This document shows positions 34,650 through 47,058 of a stretch of DNA of 64,000 nt, piece by piece (the stretch's first letter is position 1; every line of letters begins with the position of its first letter). Source of the stretch: Pohlia nutans (Eukaryota; Streptophyta; Bryopsida; Bryales; Mniaceae); contig CM040104.1 in assembly GCA_022496805.1 (NCBI GenBank), positions 4,687,650-4,751,649 of the forward strand, in the 5' to 3' direction. The translations under genes and the position numbers were made by a program. The notes below the pieces were generated by a model. The model did no database searches, was not told where the DNA came from, and saw only the letters and a list, made by a program, of their open reading frames with translations.

Positions 34650-35035
34650 ACCATTATTTAGGGGTTGTCACACCTTTTCTTCAGATTGAAACTTCTCTAA
34701 AGATTGAGGAGGTCTAGAGAGAAAAGAGAAGCCAATAGGAGCCCTTCTCCATGAAGAAGGTGTGACTCCCCTTTTCAGTCCCCTGGAGAATGAAGAATGA
34801 AATTTAAATACGTGAGCAAATTACGAAGTTGGAACACAAAAAGGAGAAGCAAATCGGTGAAAACCTCGCAGGAGAATCCATTCTTCACGCCCATTCTTCA
34901 CCCTTGGAGGAGAAGAAAGAAACTTCTCAACCTTCAGAGGATGGACCATCCGCAATTCAAGGAGAGAGTGCCACATCCTCATTCTCTAAAGATTGAGAAT
35001 GGGGAGAAGATGGTGTGACAACCCCTGATTATTTT
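34650..35035. mobile_element. MITE with GGGGTTGTCACACC ends
   Basis: AGGGGTTGTCACACCTTTTC at the left and GATGGTGTGACAACCCC at the right are inverted repeats. The interior is rich in GAGAAG/CTTCTC words. The 73-codon frame inside is composition-driven. Confidence 0.65.
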
Positions 35036-35935
35036 GGATTTGAACATAATTTCACAATCTCAAAAGTACACAAAAGACCAAAATCATAGAAAGATCACTA
35101 CTCAAAACCTCATCACATTTCACCCCCTAAAATGGGGAAAAGACAAGAAACTTTTGTCACGTGACCAACACCACTCAACAAAGCCATTGATAGTCCCGTT
35201 TTAGCCAATTGTGACGCCCTTCTACTGCTTTATGTGGTGAAAAGCGTCACTATGTTCTACTAGTGGATTGAAACCTCAAAAAAATCAAATGATGGGAATC
35301 ATATGAAGTGCAAAATGTCAAAAGTATACAAAGCTCAAAAGATGGAACTCGTATGAAGTGCAAAATCTCAAAAGCATTCAAAGAACAACTGAACCGACTC
35401 GACTCGGATAGATAAGAATTCTTGATTTGTTGTGGGAATATTCATAGCATTGGAACGAGTCATGTAGCAATAATGGGTAGTCACGTGTAGAGGAAGGAAT
35501 GTGGCGTATAAGATGCCCACACATCCATCACCTGCCTACCAGACAACAATAAAAACGTACCCTCCAGATGAATGTGAACTGGCCAAGTTGTCTGTGTAAA
35601 GACGTGAGTTTGATGTTGATGCTCATCAAGTATGGAATACCTTTTTCGGCAATTAAAAAGAGCTCAGAAATTCCAAAATTTCATGCCCATTACAAGTATT
35701 TATAGGCCTCAAAAAGAGTGGTGAAACTGCCATGCAAATAAAATTAAAAATAAATAATTAAATTAAAAATAAAATCTGACGCAACGGAGTTTCGGCCACG
35801 TTATATTTGGATTTTTTAATTTTTAATTTTTAATCTTTTTGCATGGCAGTTTGGCTGAACTCGCAGTCCTTGGGAGGCCTAAAATTTCTTCTAATGCTCT
35901 AAGTTTTAGTTTTCCAAGATTTCATGTTTTAAGTT
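35036..35935. other. Spacer with minor repeats
   Basis: It contains an inverted pair AAACTGCCATGCAAA and TTTGCATGGCAGTTT (about 35724-35855) around an AT-rich core, and a short direct repeat CATATGAAGTGCAAAATSTC near 35300-35360. No coding signal. Confidence 0.45.
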
Positions 35936-36166
35936 TTAACCCTACACGTCCCATGGGGATAGTAGATACGTTGTTGTATAATTAGCATTTGCTACCAACA
36001 AGAAGCTCTAAACTAGGATCTCGTTAGCTCACTAGAACCATATTGATCTAAATTCCAACTTCTTTGTTGAACTCAAACCTATTAAAGGGGTGGATTCATT
36101 CCAAATACAAGAAAATTACACCTTATTCTACTTGTCTCAAAGGCATTTTCAGACGTTTAGGGGTAA
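35936..36166. mobile_element. TTAA element (231 bp) in a tandem-repeat host
   Basis: TTAA (35936-35939) plus CCCTACACGTCCC at the left; CAGACGTTTAGGGG plus TAAA at the right. The flanking sequence on both sides is a minisatellite of about 32 bp containing TCATGTTYTAAGTTTTAG. Confidence 0.65.
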
Positions 36167-36996
36167 ATGTTCCAAGAGTTCATGCTTTGAGTTTTAGTGT
36201 TTTAAGATATCATGTTCTAAGTTTTAGTGCTCTGAATATTCTTTTTGCAAATTCTTCTCAGATTTAAAAGGTGAGTTTGTAGTTCTCCAAGTTTTTATGG
36301 TACAAATTCTCAAGATTTAGAGGTCTAAGATTTGTTGGTCAGCTTGGAATGGCATCTCAAGTTTGCATGGTCAATGATCAACTTCATTTTTATGAAAAGG
36401 ACACAATTACTGTACCATTTGGACAACTAAAATTTTACAACTGATTTTTTTTTAATTCCAAAAGGAAATACATGGTCAATTGCAACCTTGTGTGTTTTGA
36501 CAAAATTCTCTTAAAACACACTACATTAAGATATGATAACCACTTAAGAGCATATAGGGAGATTTTTGTGAAATTCGGTCTTGGGTACATTATTTTTTAT
36601 CTTGAGGCAATTGGAAAGGTTGATCAAAGACCTTGGAGACATATGAGCAACAAAACATGTCACACTTTGTGCTCAATAATCACATGTCACCCTAATTTTA
36701 TACTGAAAAAGACGCTGAATATTTTTTTATACACTTTTTTTTTTTTAAATAAAATTTTACAACATTATTTTAGTCAATTTTTCAGACTTGCAAGCACACT
36801 TAATGACTCAATTTTTGACCCCCTCAAATTTGGAAATTACTCTAAGCCACAGGTTCAAGCCTCCAGCTTACTATGTGTTCCAAAAAATAAAATAAAATTG
36901 TAAATCTCTTGAACAAAAAAGTTAACTCTTGAAAATCTCTTGAACTCCATATGTATGACCACTGTATATTTGCTCACGCAATCCATATTGAGTACG

Positions 36997-37193
36997 TACT
37001 CGGCCGTTTAGATCGGCAAGGCATGTCAAATAAATAGTTTTTTTTTGGAAAATTGCTTTTCAACAAATACCAAATTTTGTGAATTGTGTTTTTCACCATA
37101 CAAAATTGATTTTTTTGAAAATTTAACTTCGTAGAGATTTGGGCTTCTCTTTTAATAATTATTTTTTGTTGATCCTAACGACCGACTACAATA
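36997..37193. mobile_element. MITE of the TACTCGGCCGTT family
   Basis: TACTCGGCCGTTTAGATCGG at the left and CTAACGACCGACTACAATA at the right. The interior resembles 25389-25600. Confidence 0.65.
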
Positions 37194-37224
37194 TTGAAAC
37201 ATAGAAATGTATTCAATTACTTTG

Positions 37225-37501
37225 TATACCATAGTACCATAGCTCGGTCACCACCCCACAAACAAATATTTAATATTTTTTTGAAAAACAAGGTTCATTT
37301 CTATAAAAAAAATTGATTTTCGTTTTTGAGCAAAAAATGATTTAAATGACTCAAAATGGCCCAAAATAGCTTAGAAATAGCAAAATATAGCTAAAAATAA
37401 TTGAATCTATTTTTGTTTTTTAGTCCTCATAATTTCCGATTTTTTATGAAATTTGTTTTTTGAATTATTTTTTGGTGACCCAGCTATGATACTACGGTAC
37501 T
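37225..37501. mobile_element. MITE of the TACCGTAGTACCATAG family, complete
   Basis: TACCATAGTACCATAGCTC at the left and CCAGCTATGATACTACGGTA at the right, with the interior GGTTCATTTCT, GCCCAAAATAGCTTAG and CATAATTTCCGA blocks in standard order. Confidence 0.85.
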
Positions 37502-38410
37502 CAAGTACAAGGGGTGGTCTCAAAGATGTTGCAAAAATACATGGCCAAAGTAGAACTTCATGTTGCAACAAAGAATGCCAGAGTCAAGTTAAAAACGACA
37601 TCATTGTCACAGTGAAATTTGAAAATTTGAACCACTAGTATTTACCTCGAAGGTCATCTCATCATGTACAAGAGAAAGTACTGGCAAGGCCCGGGACTGG
37701 ACGTTCCAAAGGGAAACAGATTTGAAGTCGATGGTATGCGGTCGGAGTCCGTGATGAAGGCCATTGTGATGTCACTTCAACTCTATGATCACCGCACTGG
37801 TCATCTACCCATCTTGTTGTCATACCCCCGGCCTCACGGGAGGCCCGGATGTTTGTACATGAGAAAGATACATTGGTCAGATATTTGAAGGCACTAGCGG
37901 GAAATGTGTTGTTTTTGTGAAACTGCGCCAGGGACATGGGCTGTGTCAGTGCTGGTGAGTGGATTTGGTCACAAGAAGACAGAAATATGAGCATAATATT
38001 CAGCCATTGTTCATTGTTCACACGAGATGAGGAATGAAAAATGACGGGTCTTCTACTAGTGAGGTGATTTTGAGGCTTAAATAGTCAAACTACCCCCAAC
38101 AAACTCTTTATTCACGATGATCTTTGGAGCATGGTTTTAGTTATTATTATTATTATGAAGGTGGTTTTATAAACTTCTCATCTTGTAGGGTATCCATCAA
38201 TGTAAATAGACCATCTTCAAGGTGTTGTGAGGCTTTGGTTGGTTATGATTGAGGATACACAATTATCTAAGGAACATGTCAATTGTATGACTCAACGAAT
38301 GTAAAAAGGACACCAAATGTAAACCTCGCTATCCATGTCCTTGAGGCATGGGTAGACGGACTACTTCCAAGAGACTCCTTATTCAAGATGGTCTTCAACC
38401 TAGAATTACC

Positions 38411-38442
38411 GTATTATTATTATTATTATTATGCAGAATGTT
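38411..38442. repeat. ATT trinucleotide microsatellite
   Basis: Seven ATT/TTA units; a shorter run lies at 38140-38156. Confidence 0.9.
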
Positions 38443-38945
38443 GTATGATTGCATTGTGTACATTATATCACAATACATACTGGTAGTTTCTTAAGGTAGG
38501 TGTGCTGAATTCCGCGCAGGTCCCATTGTCGACCCCTACATTTCGGGGCTGGGTCCTTAAAACCGCCCGGCCAAGTTTGAAAAAGCACCCAAGAAGCACT
38601 CTAAAAATTGCTCTTTTCTTGGTCCAATTCGCAACAATAAGTGCACGATTTTGAGAATCCAACCTGTGGTTAAAGCACAAACCCTATGCGCGAGTAATGG
38701 CCAGTCTACGCTTTTAGACTTAGAAATTCACAAAAAATTGTAGACATATTCAAAAAAATGTATTTTTTTTGGAATGCCTTTGCACAAGGTTTGCGGAGCA
38801 TCCAAAAATAATAAACTTTTTCTTTCATAGACCTAACCATGCAAACCTGAAATTTGGACGGAAATATGAACATCTACCTTACATGTAAGCTACTTTGGAT
38901 AAGTGAATTGGTATTGCAATTTGATTTACTGATGAATGAGGACCT

Positions 38946-39094
38946 CACTACTAGAAAATTCAACTAATCTGTTGATTCGGTCGCGTTGACCGGGACACTT
39001 TCTGTTGATTTGAACAAAAAATTGACCAAATCAACAGAAAATTGTCCCGGTCAACGCGACCGAATCAACAGATTAGTTGGATTTTCTAGTAGTG
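38946..39094. mobile_element. 149-bp CACTA-type foldback MITE with CCT target duplication
   Basis: It begins CACTACTAGAAAATTCAAC and ends with the inverse ...CTAGTAGTG. The flanking trinucleotide CCT is duplicated (38943-38945 and 39095-39097), as expected for CACTA elements. The two arms of about 70 bp are almost perfectly complementary. Confidence 0.88.
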
Positions 39095-39819
39095 CCTGTT
39101 TACAGCAGTGTTTTAATTAGTATTGTTGTTTTGGATAACAAATTAGTAAAGGTACTATTTAATTATTTTTTATTTTAATTTTTTTAAATCAAGACCAGCA
39201 GGTATTTTTGTACTTTGGTATGTGGATGCACCTCACTGATATTGCATTGGTATATAAATTGGTGTCAATGTGAGTATGACTAGATTCTTCAACCAATATA
39301 TACACGTTGGTTTGGTTTTGAATACTTGTATGTATGTGTATATATACAAATACTAGCAAACACCCTGTTGCAATGCACCAACATTGCATTGGGGACATGG
39401 GAATCAATTGCGAACACAAAAGGAACGTGGGAACTTTAGGAACATAAAAAGAACTTGGGAACATTAGAAATTTTAAACATGATGAGAACATTAGGGAACG
39501 CAAGGGAACATGAAGGGTACGCTAGGGAATGTCATACGAAGCTTTGGGGAACATCATGGGAACTGTGGAGAATGATTTGAGAACACGATGAAAAATTGAA
39601 TGAAAGGCATGGATGTGAAATGTAAATGATTTTGTGACACGGTATCGTGACGGATACCAAGTAGGGTAGTGACATGGTATCGTGACGATGTGTACTTAAT
39701 ATAAGAGATTAGGGCAATTTAGTGATATCAGTACAACAATGGTTACACTTATAAAAACAAGTCAAGGAACAAAATAAAATTTCACGCCAACATAGGTATT
39801 TAGAATGAATGGCAAAACG

Positions 39820-40085
39820 TTAATACCTAAAGGACCGGAGGTGCTTTTGCTCCAAAAACAGACCAAAATCTTCATTTCTAGTGCAGTGAGCCAAAAACAT
39901 AAAAATAACAAATAAATCCATATTTAACTATAGGATCTTGTACAAAACTAGTATTGAAACACGTAGTAAGAATTTCAGCAACTTTGACCATATAGATTGC
40001 AAGATATCGGCGTTTGAAGTAAAGAAAAACGTTTTTCTTTTTTTTTCTTTTTTTGCGCCTTGTCAAAGTTTGTCTGCAAACTTTG
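39820..40085. mobile_element. TTAA element, family G, right end not found
   Basis: TTAA (39820-39823) plus TACCTAAAGGACC at the left. The interior (ACTATAGGATCTTGT, GACCATATAGATTGCAAGAT) matches the family G element at 13988. The right end is eroded, so the end coordinate is approximate. Confidence 0.5.
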
Positions 40086-40584
40086 AATTCTTTTAATTTA
40101 AAATCTTTTCACCATGGACTTTGATGGTTTAGTCATCTATATTGGTTAATTGAGTTGAGAATTTAGAAATTAAACTTTTAAAAAATCAACTTTATTTTCA
40201 TTCCTTAAAAAATTGTTAAGTAGAAGCAAGTAAAAAATGAAATAAAACAAACTAAATCATTAATGGTTTTAACATGGAATCGAGACACATCAATCCTAAC
40301 AATGAGAATATTGTAGCAAGCAATCTAAACCCTATGAATAATGAATATTGAGATTAAAAAAATCTTATAAAATACTTTTCCAAGAAGAGGCCCTAATTGT
40401 TGGTAAAACAAGATTCTTCATAATTTTCACATCACTTACTATTCAAATGGAACAAAGCAAATTTTCGATGTATATATAATCATAATCTAAGGAATATGAT
40501 TTTTTTTAAATTATTTAGGATTTTAATGTTTTTCTTATAACTGCCTTGTGTCAACAAAATTGTGCTCAGGAAATAACTTTTGTT

Positions 40585-40856
40585 ATATAAGGTAGAGGGC
40601 TCCAAAACCAACAGGGTTCTAATTCCAAGAGAATCTAGACACAATAATCATCCTAGAATCTAGGTAGACCATAGAATAGACCTAGATCATCCTAGAATCT
40701 AGGTAGAATCTAGGTAGACCATAGATAGTTTATTATTTTAGTCAACATCCATAAGAGCTCTATGATATGCCTAGATTTGTGTTCTAAAATAAATGCATGG
40801 TCTAGATTCTCTTGGAATTAGAACCCTGTTGGTTCTGGAGCCCTCTACCTTATATA
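40585..40856. mobile_element. MITE with AAGGTAGAGGGCTCC ends
   Basis: Inverted ends of about 55 bp (AAGGTAGAGGGCTCCARAAC) differ at about one position. The interior carries repeated CATCCTAGAATCTAGGTAGA words near 40645-40720. Confidence 0.8.
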
Positions 40857-41568
40857 TATTCCCACAAAGTTTGTTCATTCCTCCATGTTCAAAACAAATT
40901 ACATTGAAGTTTGACAACATAGGTACACTCAAAACTTCTTAAATTTGAACACCTCAAGTCTCAACTTTTTCACAATGACATAGTTTGAATGTATGACAAG
41001 TGCGCTACACTCAATGATAGTGCCACAAATGTGTAGGATATTCTAAAATGTTGTTTTACAGAGATTCATTATTACAAAGTTTGAGTGCACCTTTCAATTG
41101 TTTGTGGTTCCAACAAACAATCGTCCTTAACCCTTATCGTGTTTTATTTTTTTGGATTGTGTTCTCTTGTTCGTGTTCCATTAGTGTATGTATTCCAATC
41201 TTGATCAATGTACCAACTCCTCTCATATTTTAAGGTATAAATTTTTGTCCTAAACCATATATGGATAAGTCACTATCACTTATAAAATTCACAATAATTC
41301 TTGTGTGAGTCCATTCTTGACAAGAATGATTGCAACGGAGAGATGTTGACATAGGTCATTGTTGAACCTCTTCACTTTCATTTTTGAAAATTTAACCCAA
41401 ATTCTATTTAACTTTAAAGTCACACACCCTCCAATATCTCATTTTTGAGTGTGTATTATACGGTTCAAAGACATAATTTAATCTTCCAATCCAACCATCC
41501 AATCTTGTAAACAAATTCTTGTCTATGATTCCAAGAGTACTTTCAAAATAATCATGAGACAAGACCAT

Positions 41569-41994
41569 TTAACCCTTTAACACACCTCCATCCACATAGT
41601 AGACAATGAACAAATTCAGATTATTCTCATGACTACATACATGAACAATTTTCATCCATCCAAATTTCTCTTGGTTCTTATGCTAGTTGACTATCATTTG
41701 TACAATACGGATCTCATACCATCTCATAATGCATGTTATTCCAAATTCATTACAAAAATAAAAATAAAAATAAAAATTGTTAATTTGGGATTTTTAATTG
41801 AATTTCAAAAGAAATACTTTAAATTTTAATAAAATTTTATTAATAAAACTTATAATAAATCCAACTATACATATGCAATCTTCACATTGACATTTAAAAC
41901 TTAGCTTTGTACATCAATTCCATTTTTGTTATTCATCGAACATTTTATAATGCATCTTCAAAATCAATCTTGAATCGGGACGTTAAAGGGTTAT
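41569..41994. mobile_element. TTAA element, family E (426 bp)
   Basis: TTAA (41569-41572) plus CCCTTTAACACACC at the left; GGGACGTTAAAGGG plus TTAT (41991-41994) at the right. The interior is shared with 7128-7645. Confidence 0.75.
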
Positions 41995-42274
41995 CAAAAT
42001 TTATTTTTATAGTTATATTGATATAATTTGGAAATTATTGTCAAGTTCAAATTTTGTATTGGGGCTTCTCAATACAAATATTACCAAGATAGATAGATAT
42101 AAATTTTTGAGGTCATCGTGAATTAGCACAAATAAAGTGTTTCTTCAACCCGCCCATGAGTCAGTGCCCACCGAACATAGAGCCATTGGTAAAAGTCTAC
42201 TCCCCCCCCCTTTCATACGTAGATACTCTCAAGTATTAGCAATCATAGGTGTTACTTTTTAACTTTATTAGTTT

Positions 42275-43137
42275 TTAAACCCTAATTGCCCAACAGTCCA
42301 TATTCTGGATGATGTACAAAAATCTCAAAATAACATGATTGGGCAAAATCTCAAGGAATTATGCATAGTCAAATTTTACTTGATTTCAGGATATACAATT
42401 TTTTGACGTGTATGTCTCACTTAATATTGACTACTTTAATCCCTAAAGATCCTCACATATTTTTTAAAAGTCAAAGCACTACAATTTGCATACTAGAAAA
42501 AGAACAATGTATGATTCATAATTTTTCATAGACACTCATCAACATTATGGTCGTACGACAAAAATTTCAACATAAATGGAAGATATTTTAAATATTTACA
42601 AATTTTATCATGTAAAAAAAATACAAATTCAAAATAACTAAATTTTGTAAAATTTAATATCTAAGTTATACTTAAGGTAGATAATTGTTATGTTTCCAAG
42701 TAGTTAAAAAATGAAAGTGAAGAAATTAAAAGAGACGCATAATTGGAGCATCCTTAGAAAACCCTTTGTATTTCGGACACTCAAATTTCAGATTTCTTGA
42801 CGGTGTAAAATTTTCAAACGAAGTTTATTCTCCAATTCCAACCGTCAAAAAAAATGTATCATAACTTAACTTAAACATTTAATAAAAACACCAAATCCAA
42901 CAAAGCTAAAACACTTGATTTTTTGGGCCGTTGACCAAAATCCATTCAAAAACCATCCAAAAAATGAGTAGTTGGACGTTTAGGGGTTAAGAAACAAACA
43001 GCTCCAATACATGGCTTGGGAAATTTTGGAGTGGATGGTTTATTTTATTTTTTGCTAAAAACATCATTTTGCACTAAAAATGCAAATTTTTGATCCATCA
43101 CAACCCTAGGAGGGCCACTTGGTCCTTTAAGGGTTAA
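42275..43137. mobile_element. TTAA element, family I, interrupted by another TTAA element
   Basis: TTAA plus ACCCTAATTGCCC at the left; CTTGGTCCTTTAAGGG plus TTAA (43134-43137) at the right. Its two halves are collinear with the intact copy at 44781-45339. Confidence 0.8.
42436..42990. mobile_element. TTAA element (555 bp) nested in family I
   Basis: TTAA (42436-42439) plus TCCCTAAAGATCC at the left; GTTGGACGTTTAGGGG plus TTAA (42987-42990) at the right. Confidence 0.85.
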
Positions 43138-43511
43138 GCAAACCAACGAATCATAGGCTGAAGAGTGTGGTAATATTATACTCATGTGTTCTTTAACGTT
43201 GTGAGTCAATGTTCCTTGAATATACACCAAACAATTTTTTTCTGGCAAATTTTTGCCATAATCTTACCTGATTTTAGGAGTGACTACTTTCATGTACACT
43301 AGAAAAAAATGGGCAAAAAGTCTAAATTTCCAATATTTGAATGAAAGAGCCTGATAATAAATAGTTCTTTGGATGAAAATATATACATGGATGATTCTAT
43401 CCATTTTTCCCTACTTGGTTATATTCTAAGTACGTGTGGCTCTACCAATGAAAAAATTAAAAAAAAAAATTGGCTGATACACACTAGGGTAAGTAATATG
43501 TACACCTTTGT

Positions 43512-43620
43512 TCCAACGGCCCTTTGTCTGGTGGGCACTTAATCATTGACATTACAAACAGACACTTTGTTCACGCTGCCCTCGAAAGAGGCCCGAGTTT
43601 CTATCTATCTATGTACACCT
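43512..43620. repeat. Dispersed ~105-bp repeat with 3' stem-loop (copy 3)
   Basis: GTTCCAACGGCCCTTTGTCT, GGTGGGCACT, CCTCGAAAGAGG stem-loop, then TTTCTATCTATCTATGTA. The tail word TCTATCTATGTACACCTAAA is repeated once more directly after it. Confidence 0.75.
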
Positions 43621-44283
43621 AAAATATCTATCTATGTACACCTAAAATACATGCAAAAATACATTAATTTTGTTCCTATTTTCCAGTAATACAATGTCCA
43701 TGTGTCAGCTCCTCCTCCCCCTCCTCTTGCCGGCTCACGGCGTGTTTAGAACTTAATTTGCACTCTTTCAGTACCCAAGAATATATAAGCCAATGCATTG
43801 ACTAAATTAAAATATGGAAATACTTGGAAATAGGGCCTTCAACTGAAAGGGCCAGTTTGATGCCCCATAAACTAGTCAAGAATTCATGGAGCTTGGGGCC
43901 ATTGAATATTTAGCTTTCTCCTCTCACAGCAACAGCTTGTTTAATAATACTGTTGCAAATGTTATTTTAATTGTGGAGATGCTTACGTGTCATTATTTTA
44001 TAGGCGTTTGCAAAGTAACCTCATCCATCCTCAATTCTTAGAGATTCTATGATCATCATTCTCAAGGGATTTTGATTCCTAACGTAAGGTTCTCTAGCCC
44101 TTGTGAGCTGTACCCTGGAATAAGAATCGTTGCACAAGAATTGCTATAGCCGATTCTAGAATATTGAACATGCCATGTCATTGTTTGGAGGGTTGGAAGT
44201 CCACAGAGCCCCGCCTCAAGAATCACATGTTTTAATTTTTTATCTCTCATGCAGTGTGAGCAAAAGGTGAACGTTGGCAAGGG

Positions 44284-44784
44284 CTAAAGAACCTTATGAA
44301 ATGCCCACATCCCTCTTCAGATTTGGAGAATTGCAAAGATGCGTTATAAAATGTGACTAAGAGGGATATTTTTAACTAGATGTATAAATAAAGTTGTACA
44401 TTATGAATTTTAGATTCTATCTATATGGTTAGATCTATGATTGCTATCACCAATGTTTTTGTATAAAATTTGAAACTTACAATTCAAAATTCTTTTATAA
44501 TTCGATTACAAAGAAAATATCAATAATTTGTGGATGAAATTTATTGTGATGGGTTGAAATGTAATACTTTACGTGTAATGATTTTTTGAGATTTTCAGGT
44601 TTGCTTAATTTTTGAGTTGACTTCTTCAAGAGCACTTTTGAACTATTTTGAACTAAGTTATTGGCATTTTTTGGTGAATCACTGCAATATGAAATATGTA
44701 AAAAATCCACATTGCAAAAAGTGCATGACGGATGAAATATGTACATCATCCAAAAAAATGAACGTTTGGACAATTACAGGTTAA
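44284..44784. mobile_element. TTAA element, family D (about 500 bp), decayed left end
   Basis: The interior has AAGAGGGATATTT, ATTTTAGATTCTATC and GGTTAGATCTATGATTGCTA. The right side GAACGTTTGGACAATTACAGG precedes TTAA (44781-44784), shared with the next element. The left end is eroded. Confidence 0.65.
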
Positions 44785-45339
44785 ACCTTAAACGTCCAGG
44801 TTTTTCCCTCATTTCTTATCACCATTCACAACTTTTTTTTCATTCTTTTACCATTCTAGTGTACACCAAAATGAAGCAAAATATGTAATTTGTTGCCTTA
44901 ATTGATAAATTAACAAAAAAGAAATGCATTGCTACAAAGTAAGTCATCAAAAAGTGCTCATGAGACCATTTTTTGGTTTTGGTTCAATTTGGATGATTGG
45001 ATGAATCTAAAAATTTAAAGTTTAAAAAGTAAACCAAGAATTGCTCATTCAACTCATTTTGAAAGATTTTTTTTTTTAAACTAAAAAAAAATGGACAAGA
45101 CCTCATGGAATTATGCATCGTCAAAGTTTAGTTGACTCGAGGATATGCAATTTTTTTGATGTGTGTATGTCACTTAATACTAATTGATTTTAAGAAATAA
45201 ACAACTTCAATAGATGGATTGGGAAATTTGGAAGGAGGTGATATTTTACTCTTTGCTACAATCATTATTTTGGAGCTCAAAATATCATTTTTTAAACCCA
45301 ATTAGCACTAAGAGGGCCACTTAGGCATTTAAGAGTTAA
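44781..45339. mobile_element. TTAA element, family I, uninterrupted (559 bp)
   Basis: TTAA (44781-44784) plus ACCTTAAACGTCCAGG at the left; CTTAGGCATTTAAGAG plus TTAA (45336-45339) at the right. It serves as the empty-site reference for 42275-43137. Confidence 0.8.
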
Positions 45340-45635
45340 GATAGACATACCTATTGCCACCCAACATTGAATTCCACATTCATGTACTAGTAGTGTACAT
45401 TGTAGAACATAAATGTATACCATTATTTGATTCTACTTATTTTGAAAAATCATGTTAAGGTCTCACTTTTTGAACTAAGAATGAAACTTGACATAAACCA
45501 ATTGTGTTCTTTTTCAAAAAATCACAATATTTGATTTCTAAGATCTTAGTTCAAAATAGTTCAAAATATGTACAGGATGTAGTGTTGAGAAAAGCTGCAA
45601 TATGTTCGTCGTCGATTTATATGAACGCATGCGTT

Positions 45636-46124
45636 GAAATGGTTAATCATCTTTTGCTCAAAAACAAAAACTAAGAAATTCATTTTTTTGAGGAACGAAC
45701 CTTATTTTTCAAAAAATATTAACCCTTAAACGTCAAGGTAAGCCCCATGGGCTTAGTAAAAAGAGAATAATGAAGAAAAAAGTGGATTTTCTCAACCAAA
45801 TCAAGCGAGGATTGGTGCGTTGGAAAGCTACTGAAAAAACGATCTAGATTCCAAATTTGCGCCTCATTTGAAAGATTGTGGAATCGTTGGTAAGCAATCA
45901 AAGTTATCAAATTGAACAAGTTTTGAGGTTGGGGCAGCTGAGGTTCAGCAGTTCAGCAGTGCTACAGTGCTGCCCAGCAGAGCCATTTTTACATTTTTTA
46001 TTTATTTATTTATTTTCCTCCAAAAATTTAGATGCCTTGCGGGCTGCCCCGCCCAGGCCCTCTTGACGTTTAAGGGTTAAGTATTTGTTCGTGGGGTGGC
46101 GACCCAGCTATGGTACTACGGTAG
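45636..46124. mobile_element. TACCGTAGTACCATAG-family MITE, 5'-truncated, interrupted by a TTAA element
   Basis: GAGGAACGAACCTTATTTTT at 45690, then the insert 45719-46080, then GTATTTGTTCGTGGGGTGGC and CCAGCTATGGTACTACGGTA at the right end. Confidence 0.8.
45719..46080. mobile_element. TTAA element (362 bp) nested in another MITE
   Basis: TTAA (45719-45722) plus CCCTTAAACGTCAAGG at the left; CTCTTGACGTTTAAGGG plus TTAA (46077-46080) at the right. The interior contains CAGCAGTTCAGCAGTGC and a TTTA run; it is a different family from A to I. Confidence 0.9.
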
Positions 46125-46477
46125 AGTGGGGAAATTTTGAACATATGGTTGATGATTTCGAGTGTACTTACAGTTGCCAATGCAGACAAGACAACAGGAC
46201 AACAGCGAGAATGGACGTATGAGCGAGAAGGACGGTGTGCAAGTGATGTTGTTTGTGGTATACCGTACTTCTGGTATCACATGTGTTGGAATATGACATC
46301 CCAACTGCCCTCTCTGTACAAAAGTTTCTTTCGTGCTTTACTTACCCGAACTTTCACCAACCGCTACACTTTTCCACGCAATTGGTGTGGGCCAAACTAA
46401 TTATAATAAGAAATAAAATCCTATTCTTGTGTTTAGTTATGAGATTGAATTAAAAGTATTATTTAAAACAAAATGGA

Positions 46478-47058
46478 TTAATCCCTGAGCGTCCTCACCC
46501 CTGTTTAGATTGGGCAGTTTTGTAAAAATGCAACTAAGAGGGATATTTTGAACTTGATGTACGAATAAAAGTTGTACGTAATGAATTTTAGATTTTATCC
46601 ATACAGTTAGATCTGCAATTGCTATCACCAATATTTTTTTATTAAAATTTGAAACTTAAAATTCAAAATTATTTTGTAATTTGATTACGAATAGGATATT
46701 GAGATTTTGTGGATGAAATTTGTTGTGATGGGTTGAAATGTAATAATCTGAGTGTAGTGCTTTTTGGAGTTTTTTTGGGGTTGCTTAATTTTATGAGTTT
46801 ATTTTTTCAAGAGCACTATTAGACTAAAATCTTCGAATTTTTTGGTGAAACACTGCAACATGAAATGAGGCATAAAAGTTTCACAAATCGTCCCCTTTTT
46901 AATTGGATCACACATGCGTGAAGCTAACTTCCATAAAAAATTCGGTAAAAAATCCACCATTCCAAAAAGTGCATGACTGATGAGAAAACGGAGTTTGCTT
47001 TTGTACATCAAGCAAAAAAATGCTTGGTTGGGTAGTTAGGGGCCCGGTTAGGGGTTAA
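46478..47058. mobile_element. TTAA element, family D (581 bp)
   Basis: TTAA (46478-46481) plus TCCCTGAGCGTCCTCACC at the left; GGCCCGGTTAGGGG plus TTAA (47055-47058) at the right. The interior is shared with 44284, 49166, 55662 and, reversed, with 17820-18466. Confidence 0.85.

Noticed and set aside
36472..36903. 143-codon open frame on the + strand in the 30-kb gene-free region
   Set aside because: The composition is AT-driven (many F, I, L, K, N), no domain motif or splice partner is seen, and it lies in repeat-rich sequence.
37662..38021. 119-codon minus-strand frame (and 34080-34334)
   Set aside because: The two regions share repeat sequence in inverted orientation, and the frames are not preserved between them.
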